64,000 nt of DNA from Paralithodes platypus. Taxonomy: Eukaryota; Arthropoda; Malacostraca; Decapoda; Lithodidae. The notes under the pieces were generated by a model. It searched no databases and was not told the origin of the DNA. It saw only the letters and a program-made list of their open reading frames with translations. Below are positions 57,753-64,000 of this stretch, one piece after another (the stretch's first letter is position 1; the number at the start of each line of letters is the position of its first letter). Both the position numbers and the translations under genes were made by a program. Location of the stretch: the NCBI GenBank assembly GCA_032716605.1, contig CM064519.1:27110985-27174984 (forward strand), read 5' to 3'.

Positions 57753-58271
57753 TCACTTTTCTTCAAGGTGTTCAGGAAACTCTAGACCTGATTCCTTAGC
57801 ATGTCTGAGTTTTTGTAGTACATCTTCAGGTCGCTGGGATGGTGTAGAGCTGGTTAGGCTATGAAGCCACCAGAGAAGGCGACTGGATCTCCAGAAGCCT
57901 CTCTCAAAGCCAACGCCACCACCTGCTGCAGCAGTTTCTGACTCTCCACCACCATCACCAGCCAACTGTACAGGACCTGCAGCAGCCTCCACTCCATCAC
58001 CAACCATCACTGACCATCCGGTGGCAGCCTCCTCCCCTGCGTCGACGGAGTACACCGAGTCCACCATCGGAGAAGAAATCGACGTGGAGGGGATCGAGGA
58101 AGATGATGGAGATGTCGACTTGGGGGCCACTGCTGACGAGCTCCAGAAGACCTTCGCCGAGCTGACCAAGAAGATCAAGGCAGCTGCGGCAGAAGGAAAA
58201 TGTCCCTCACCAGAGATCCAAAGACAGATCTCAGAGTGTCTGCACCAGAGAAATCTACAGTGAAAACGCAC
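57753..58271 (-). CDS. hypothetical reading frame inside the TIR element (reverse)
   Basis: A 172-codon frame ending SLTSSTPSQRPEDVLQKLRH then AKESGLEFPEHLEEK. The end looks protein-like (charged, helical) while the middle is low-complexity Gly/Ala/Ser. It overlaps a forward frame over the same bases, so at most one is likely translated. No domain recognised. Its 3' flank would run into the left inverted arm with its AATAAA. Confidence 0.25.
   Translation of the reverse strand: MRFHCRFLWCRHSEICLWISGEGHFPSAAAALIFLVSSAKVFWSSSAVAPKSTSPSSSSIPSTSISSPMVDSVYSVDAGEEAATGWSVMVGDGVEAAAGPVQLAGDGGGESETAAAGGGVGFERGFWRSSRLLWWLHSLTSSTPSQRPEDVLQKLRHAKESGLEFPEHLEEK
57865..58263 (+). CDS. hypothetical reading frame inside the TIR element (forward)
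   Basis: Open for about 133 codons between stops, without an early ATG: a Pro/Ala/Ser-rich first half (KPTPPPAAAVSDSPPPSP), an acidic segment (IGEEIDVEGIEEDDGDVDLG), then a helical end (ADELQKTFAELTKKIKAAAA, CPSPEIQRQISECLHQRN). It may be the last exon or C-terminus of a captured gene. Followed by a 3' region that leads to AATAAA in the right arm. No family recognised. Confidence 0.3.
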   Translation, partial: SHQRRRLDLQKPLSKPTPPPAAAVSDSPPPSPANCTGPAAASTPSPTITDHPVAASSPASTEYTESTIGEEIDVEGIEEDDGDVDLGATADELQKTFAELTKKIKAAAAEGKCPSPEIQRQISECLHQRNLQ

Positions 58272-58615
58272 TCAACTAAAATGAAAAAACAGCAACGCAG
58301 ACCGCCTTCAAGCTTTTACCTACTACTTTACTTCCATATTTCCCCCACCTATATCTTCTACTACAAGTCTTATATCCTTCACACTTTTCTATCCCCCTAT
58401 TCATTCATTCATTCATTCATTCTAACCATTACCTCTCCATTCCCTGAAGATGCAAGATGTTTACTTGTGAAACGTTGGATCCACCATGAATTTTGCTAAC
58501 CTTTTGTACCTCATCTCTGAACCCCAGAGGAAAATTGTTAGAACTATTGAAAGCTGTAACAATAAAATCCTGAATACTGAAACCGCTATTGCTTTTAACC
58601 TCGTCTGTTTAAAAG

Positions 58616-58637
58616 ATAATATATATATATATATATA

Positions 58638-58687
<50 letters not shown>

Positions 58688-58701
58688 TATTATATATATA
58701 T

Positions 58702-58743
<42 letters not shown>

Positions 58744-58745
58744 TG
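58616..58745. repeat. (TA)n microsatellite
   Basis: Long TA runs with ACTGTA and ACATATTAT interruptions. Confidence 0.95.
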
Positions 58746-59073
58746 AACTAACCGGTATCGTTTTTTAGAGGGAGAAGTTTACATTATTGGATGCCTAAAA
58801 CATTGACAACAAATGGTATTCAATTAATTTATCTAAGTAATGGTTCACAGGTAGAGTTAGCCGAGTTAGGCTACTGGGACGCGGTGGTGGGATACGTACA
58901 CATCATAGTCTACTTGCGTTCAACGGAATACAAGGCAAATTATCAAGGAAAAATAATTATGTGCATCCATCTGTTTCATGGAATCATTTATCTATGTAAT
59001 ATGATACATAACAATGAACTAGTGTCCTAAGGAGTTAGTGGCGACATTATTTAATTGGCTACCGAGGTAATGT
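58746..59073. other. spacer, no gene seen
   Basis: No domain or repeat recognised. Confidence 0.4.
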
Positions 59074-59362
59074 TTAACACATGCTGTACCAGGGACGTAA
59101 TTTTCTTCATATTCTGGCAACTATTAGACGATTGTATTCAGCTTAGGACGGGCTTCTAGCAATAATAAGGCTTCAAACCATCTCAACCAACCCTTTTAAC
59201 AACCACAGATCCTTCCTAAGCTGCATAATATCGGTGTGAGTATCCTAGGTACGAGTCCTTGGATTGCCACATGTATTTGCTGATTTCATAAATTGAGTTT
59301 AGAAGTGAAGTTGGTTGGTGAAAAAATATAATAACACACGTCGCTGGTACTCAAAGGGTTAA
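59074..59362. mobile_element. piggyBac-like MITE (family C1) carrying a SINE
   Basis: TTAA at 59074-59077 and 59359-59362. Left TTAACACATGCTGTACCAGG, right reversed TTAACCCTTTGAGTACCAGC, both followed by GACGT. About 105 bp of SINE sequence (59231-59335) enlarges it from the family length of 215. Confidence 0.82.
59231..59335 (+). mobile_element. SINE 3' part inside a MITE
   Basis: GTGTGAGTATCCTAGGTACG...CTGATTTCATAAATTGAGTT matches the SINE at 60104-60230. It begins in the anticodon-like region, so it is 5'-truncated, with box B decayed (GGTACGAGTCC). Confidence 0.75.
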
Positions 59363-59694
59363 GGGGAGATTTCCACCTGGAGGATTTTTTTCTGGACCCC
59401 TTTCTCCATCATGTTTAGCCCCATTGTTTTTGAGATTTTAAAACGTTCGCCCCATTAGTTTGGCGATTTTAAGAACCCTCGCCCCATTTCTGTCAATTTT
59501 AAGACCATTCGTGACATTTAGGTGTCGATTTTTTCCTGGCGAGCGACAGCGAGCCTGTAATTTAAGGGGAACCGGCCTTCGGCCGGGAAATTTTTCTACC
59601 GAAAATTGTACAAATTTATATTGAAAGGGGGTCTAGGGGGAGTAATTTTAAGCTTGATGGAAGTCTAGGGAATCAACTAAAAACCTCCCCTTAA
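59359..59694 (+). mobile_element. TTAA MITE type A, nearly intact
   Basis: TTAA at 59359-59362 (shared with the preceding MITE) and 59691-59694. TTAAGGGGAGATTTCCACC at the left, AACCTCCCC at the right. Complete core with TTCCTGGCGAGCGACAGCGA, CCGGCCTTCGGCCGG and TTTTTCTACCGAAAATTGTA. Confidence 0.88.
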
Positions 59695-60103
59695 GTTACA
59701 TAAATTTTCTGGTGAGGTGACGTGGACGAGATAAAATGTATAAAGATAAAGATATACGCAACGCTCACATTATATATACATTATGCTGGGCTGTTCTGAC
59801 TCTGGCCTGCTGTAAACACCTCCTCTGAGATCCATTACTTTACAGGGAACAGCACTCAGGGGGCCGCTCACCATGTTTACTCTAGTGATGGATCTACATG
59901 GTTGGCTGCTATTATCATGTAGGAAAATATGTAGGCTACGCAGGAAAAAAAAACGAAAAAAAAAAAAACGAAAAAAGGGACGCTATGTGTTTCCGTACGG
60001 TATATTATAATAAACACAATTATGTTGTACTGGTCTGCCTATCTATGTATCTATATATATATATTTGTATCTATCTATTTACTTATCGATCTATCTATCT
60101 ATC

Positions 60104-60216
60104 TGTCTTCGTAGCACAATGGATAAATGCACTGAATTTCGGTGTGAGCATCCTAGGTTCGAATCCCTGGACTGCCACAAGTATTTGTTGATTTCATTAA
60201 TTGAGTTTAGGAGTAA
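60104..60216 (+). mobile_element. tRNA-derived SINE
   Basis: Box A TAGCACAATGG (60112-60122) and box B GGTTCGAATCC (60156-60166) at tRNA-like spacing. The body GTATTTGTTGATTTCATTAA TTGAGTTTAGG is shared with 59231-59335. Its 3' end is expanded as the next tandem array. Confidence 0.75.
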
Positions 60217-60444
60217 AGTCGGTTGGTGGAGGTAACATAATAATACTGTACTAAAGAATAATAAGAATAATAAAGTCGGTTGGTGGAGGTAACATAATAA
60301 TACTGTACTATTGAATAATGAGAATAATAAAGTCGGTTGGTGGAGGTAACATAATAATACTGTACTATTGAATAATGAGAATAATAAAGTCGGTTGGTGG
60401 AGGTAACATAATAATACTGTACTAAAGAATAATGAGAATAATAA
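60217..60444. repeat. 57-bp tandem repeat, 4 copies, from a SINE end
   Basis: Unit begins AGTCGGTTGGTGGAGGTAAC and ends in GAATAATAA. Outer copies have ACTAAAG, inner ones ACTATTG. Copy 1 is continuous with the SINE body. Confidence 0.97.
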
Positions 60445-60755
60445 GCAACGTCACTGTTGTATAAATGTGCTTAATTTACAATGTTCTCAGAGTTCCGATG
60501 AAAAGGTTAAGTTGCAGACATTATAAACATAATATTCTTGCAACGAGGCAGTATGAACATTCTTGTGACTAGTAGAATATTACTACGTTGAATCCCACAA
60601 AGTCTGTCGGGTTGTGCCAATTAATATGGCCAGAAAAACGCTCCTCTCTCACACACACACTCATTACTCTTCACTATTTACACAGCTTCTCTTTTCATTC
60701 ATCCACCAAACGAGTAATTTCTGCTTGGAAAGACAGTTGGTTAAAAACACCTCGA
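60445..60755. other. spacer, no gene seen
   Basis: Contains a short (CA)n near 60650. No gene. Confidence 0.4.
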
Positions 60756-61113
60756 TTAAGGGGAGATGGGTAGTTTTTCTGGACCCATTTCTCCCTCGTG
60801 TTTAGCCCCATTAGTTTTGACATTTTAAGACGTTCGGCCCATTAGTTTGGTGATTTTAACACCTTTAGCTCCAATTCGTTTTTCAATTCTAAGACCTATC
60901 GTGCAATTTAGGAGTTATTTTTTTCCTGGCGAGCGATAGCGAGCCTGTAGATATAAGAGGAACCGGGACATTTTTCTACCGAAAAATTTAAAAATGTATC
61001 TTGAGGGGGGGGGGGGGTCTATGGGGTGTTTTTCCAAGTCTGAGGGAGGTTTAGCGAGGAAACTAAGAACTAAATGAATTAATAGACCAATAAAACAGGC
61101 CATCTCTCCTTAA
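60756..61113 (+). mobile_element. TTAA MITE type A, nearly intact
   Basis: TTAA at 60756-60759 and 61110-61113. Ends TTAAGGGGAGATGGGTAG and CAGGCCATCTCTCC are inverted. The core has TTCCTGGCGAGCGATAGCGA, but the hairpin is cut to AACCGGGA. Good reference copy for the termini. Confidence 0.9.
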
Positions 61114-61489
61114 GAATGCCACACTTCACTTTATTTATAGGCGGACCATTTTTCTCAGCTTATACATTAACTAAGATGTATGTTATGTATTCTTGGAACA
61201 AAGAGATTACCGGTAGCAACAGTTAGTTAATCAATAATTTGAAATACCGCTAATAAAAGGATATTTTTCTCGTTTGTAGCTGGAGCATTACCCTGAATCA
61301 AATACAAAGTGTTAATATTAAGTATGTTGAAAGTAGTTTAACTATGATACCTTAATTTATATAATGTTATTAAAATAATATACATTATGAAATGACTACC
61401 GTACATGTAAATCACACTGGCATCGAACTAATAATGTATTACCTTTTTTACCCACTGACTAGTAATAGTTGAGTGAGGGCTGGTCCTGT
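61114..61489. other. AT-rich spacer, no gene seen
   Basis: No supported feature. Confidence 0.4.
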
Positions 61490-61770
61490 CCAGAGTTAGG
61501 TTTGGCATCCTCTACCCAACCATAGCCGTTTCTGTCCGACTCTTTTCGTGTACTATTTGTCCTACTTCGGCGGCGGGCTAGGAATCCTCCTCCTCATGTA
61601 AAATTCACCTACTAGACAAGACAGAGAAAAGGGCGAGGGAACCCGAAAGTGGTCCCTGACCCTAAGAATTGGAACTTTAAATGTTGTTTCTGTTTGGGCT
61701 CTGTCTCGAGTCGGCCACCCCCAGCTATGGGGTATGTGCCTGGGTATATAGTATATACATACATACCACT
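61490..61770 (+). mobile_element. about 280-bp repeat carrying a LINE endonuclease start, copy 2
   Basis: Forward strand: GAGTGAGGGCTGGTCCTGTC...TLRIGTLNVVSVWALSRVGH-coding part, GGGTATGTGCCTGGGTATAT and an (ACAT)n tail. Opposite orientation to 46055-46350. About 30 bp (TGTAAAATTCACCTACTAG) is extra here. Confidence 0.6.
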
Positions 61771-62558
61771 AATAGTTTTTGCATAGCTTTCTGACAGAAA
61801 AAGGTATTGACACGATTCATTGTGTACGGTACCTCTTAGTTACCTTTACACAATGTAATATGTTTTGATTTGGGCCTGGACTCTCTAAGGTACCAAATGT
61901 TACGACGAAGTGAGAAAGGTATAACAGTTTATTCCTTCCCTACGACGTCTTAACTTCCTCATACTCAAGACATCTACTTTATCAGGAAAATCAATACCGT
62001 ACCCAGTTTTGGCTTGTTTTTGTTGACATTAATGGAGCTTGCATTATGATGTCGGCGTATAGGATACGATTATAGAGAGATAAGGCGTCGCAAATGTTAT
62101 GAATATCCAAACCCAGAGCTATTCTGTATATCTTATTCCTAGTTTGTACAGCAGTAACATCGGATCCTACCTATAGAATGTGACCAGGAATCTCAGATAT
62201 CAATTAACCTCTTTTTCTATCCTTTATACAAGCAATCAATAGCAATCATCAACACATACCTAACAGACACACATGAAAACAGATGGCCAGATAGATGACT
62301 TGAACAGACCTTCCTGGTAAAAAAGACCGAATTAATAATCAAATGTGACCAAGGGAATCCCATGACAGATGAACAAGAGAAAAATTATCAGCGGGATAGA
62401 CACCAAGATAGAGGACAACATAGAAACGATTGTCAGAGATACACATACTGTAGATAAATATAACCAGAGATAAATTGAACCAGAGAGAAAGCAAAACATA
62501 GCTAGCTTAATACACAAGGAAAACATCGGTAGAGACACGGAGCCAGAGGAAAGAAACA
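61771..62558. other. spacer, no gene seen
   Basis: A-rich with scattered AGACA/AGATA words; no gene. Confidence 0.4.
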
Positions 62559-62690
62559 GCGATGACTAGAGAGAAACAGAGACCTAGAACATAAGATAGC
62601 CCATGATAAAGACACAAGGACACAAATAAGTAGAGACAAAGGACAGAGAGAGGGATGACTAGAGAGAAACAGAGACCCAGAACATAATCC
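62559..62690. repeat. direct repeat of about 37 bp
   Basis: GATGACTAGAGAGAAACAGA then GACCYAGAACATAA at 62559-62595 and 62654-62690. Confidence 0.9.
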
Positions 62691-62835
62691 CCGACTAAGG
62701 CGTCTCCTGGAACTCGTTAGCCAGCTCAGCGCGGCTCGGAGTCATTACATTCCAGCCGTGATTATACTCTATATTTTCTCCAGGGGCCCCAAAGCTCGAC
62801 TCTATTCTTGCCAGGGAGAATGAAGGACGGAGACA

Positions 62836-63085
62836 AGATTACTGATACATTAGAGGTTTAGGATGGGGGATTGAGACAAAATTACTGAAAGATTGGAGTT
62901 TTAGGATAAGGAACTGAAACAAAATTACTGACAGATTGAAGTTTTAAGATAGGGGACCGAGACAAAATTGCAGATAGATTGGAGTTTTAGGATGGGGGAC
63001 TGAGACAAAATTACTGATACATTGGAGCTTTAGGATGGGGGACAGACAAAATGACTGATAGATTGGAGTTTTAGAATGGGGGGAC
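62836..63085. repeat. 43-bp minisatellite, about 6 copies
   Basis: Units of ATTGGAGTTTTAGGATGGGG GACTGAGACAAAATTACTGA TAC with substitutions and small deletions. Confidence 0.9.
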
Positions 63086-63183
63086 TGATGGTCATGTGTG
63101 GGGGATGGTGGTTGTCTGTTGGTTAATAACAAACTTAGTAGATTGGTAGAGGAGGCAAGCATTTTGTAAACAGGTCGGCACTA

Positions 63184-63396
63184 TACTCTGTTTCTTTTCA
63201 ACTGACTGTAACTTGAAAAGTTCCCATCAAAATGTCTTAGTTATTTTGAAGCTTTTGTAGTGAAGGATGGTGCTAATAATATAAATCTGGTCTTAATATG
63301 AAGCAGAAACATAGTAGTTACATATTTGTCCATTAAGTATCGATAAATTACATGCTAAGGGATTTAATTTATCGTCAGTTGAAAAAAAACAGAGTA
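63184..63396 (+). mobile_element. 213-bp TA-flanked MITE (family D)
   Basis: TA at 63182-63183 and 63397-63398. Ends TACTCTGTTTCTTTTCAACT and GTTGAAAAAAAACAGAGTA are inverted. Internal TAATATGAAGCAGAAACATA matches 43271-43483 in reverse. Confidence 0.82.
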
Positions 63397-63398
63397 TA

Positions 63399-64000
63399 GT
63401 TACCCTTAATATCCGTTAAATATTGTGACACTTCACTATTATTATTTTTGAAGGATATAATAACCCATTCCAGTAACTGATAATCAAAGAGCACTACTGT
63501 ACCAGTATTTATTGGTGGTTTCGTGGTCCATATGCTTACTGAATATATGTATGAGGTGTCCAATTCTGTTTGGATTATATGGACCTGCATTTTTTCTTCA
63601 TCTGTGAATCCAATTTGGAAGTATTATTACCACTGTATTAAAATATATCCGTCAGAACATCAGGACCCATTAATGAATGAATTCGTCTTAACTTAATCCA
63701 GCTTATAATTTTTTTATCAGATGTAATTTCATAACTTATCTTCTATGTTAAGCTTTCGCGTGTCAGGTTTGTATAACAAGGATATAGTGAAATAATTCTA
63801 AGTCATCATAGGGTAGTTCGGAGATCATAGGGTAGGTTTTACATAATCTCCATGATCAGACGAACCAACATAATTCATTGTCGTGTTGGGTGCATAAACA
63901 TGTCACTTCATGTGGGACAGTAAAGATTTTGCAGATTTTAGTATTCGGTTGGCATTTTGCTAATTGAGAGCTTAAGAATAAAATGTTATATAATGTATAA
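63399..64000. other. spacer, no gene seen
   Basis: No gene or recognised repeat to the window end. Confidence 0.4.

Larger units (their letters stand above)
57286..58615. mobile_element. 1,330-bp element with 195-bp terminal inverted repeats
   Basis: The left arm 57286-57480 and right arm 58421-58615 are reverse complements with a single mismatch (GCATTC/GTATTC). Ends are CTTTTAAACAGACGAGG. Each arm holds, on its outgoing strand, CCCTGAAGATGCAAGATGTT then TACTTGTGAAACGTTGG (58444-58476), resembling a CTGANGA...GAAAC hammerhead core, and an AATAAA (58561-58566 on +; mirrored near 57341-57346 on -). No obvious target duplication. Could be a Penelope-like terminal structure, a foldback transposon, or a recent inverted duplication. 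Confidence 0.75.

Overview
This is arthropod nuclear DNA, most likely from a decapod crustacean. That is an inference from the AT-rich sequence, the very long GA/CT and TA microsatellites, the LINE protein types and the arthropod-style core promoter; nothing in the window proves the species. It is repeat-dominated intergenic DNA. Only one protein-coding gene type looks intact: an intronless single-KH-domain protein present twice (2137-2670 and 19176-19709, both + strand), each with a conserved core promoter.

Layout. 1-4330 and 16570-21515 are two diverged copies of one block: degenerate LINE reverse transcriptase, an inverted repeat around a trinucleotide satellite, the KH gene with promoter, a TTAA MITE and an AT-rich 17-bp minisatellite. 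Between them lie three non-LTR retrotransposons: LINE-B (4560-6956, +, broken), LINE-A (7465-11240, -, nearly full length with ORF1, endonuclease and RT) and LINE-C (12240-16255, -, same family as LINE-B, split by two back-to-back TTAA MITEs). 20150-31400 and 31501-42726 are near-identical 11.3-kb copies on either side of a 100-N gap, best explained as unmerged overlapping or allelic contig ends. This block holds a dense MITE cluster, a dispersed hairpin-ended repeat and a decayed cold-shock-domain (Y-box-like) reading frame. 42727-64000 holds further MITEs, tRNA-derived SINEs, several minisatellites (48 bp x 13, 57 bp x 4, 67 bp x 2, 43 bp), a Ty3/gypsy pol remnant (-, 55990-57020), and a 1,330-bp element with 195-bp nearly identical terminal inverted repeats (57286-58615).

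How the parts relate. The window is best read as a record of TTAA-targeting and TA-targeting miniature elements. Comparing the two KH blocks, and comparing element copies, gives empty sites that confirm TTAA and TA target duplication. Two TTAA families begin GGGG/GGAGGG and share a hairpin core. Another set begins TTAACC in a piggyBac-like way. They repeatedly chain end to end through one shared TTAA. One MITE end appears to have seeded a 13-copy minisatellite. Coordinates of repeat edges were read by eye and are good to a few bases where a TTAA or TA is quoted, and to tens of bases elsewhere.
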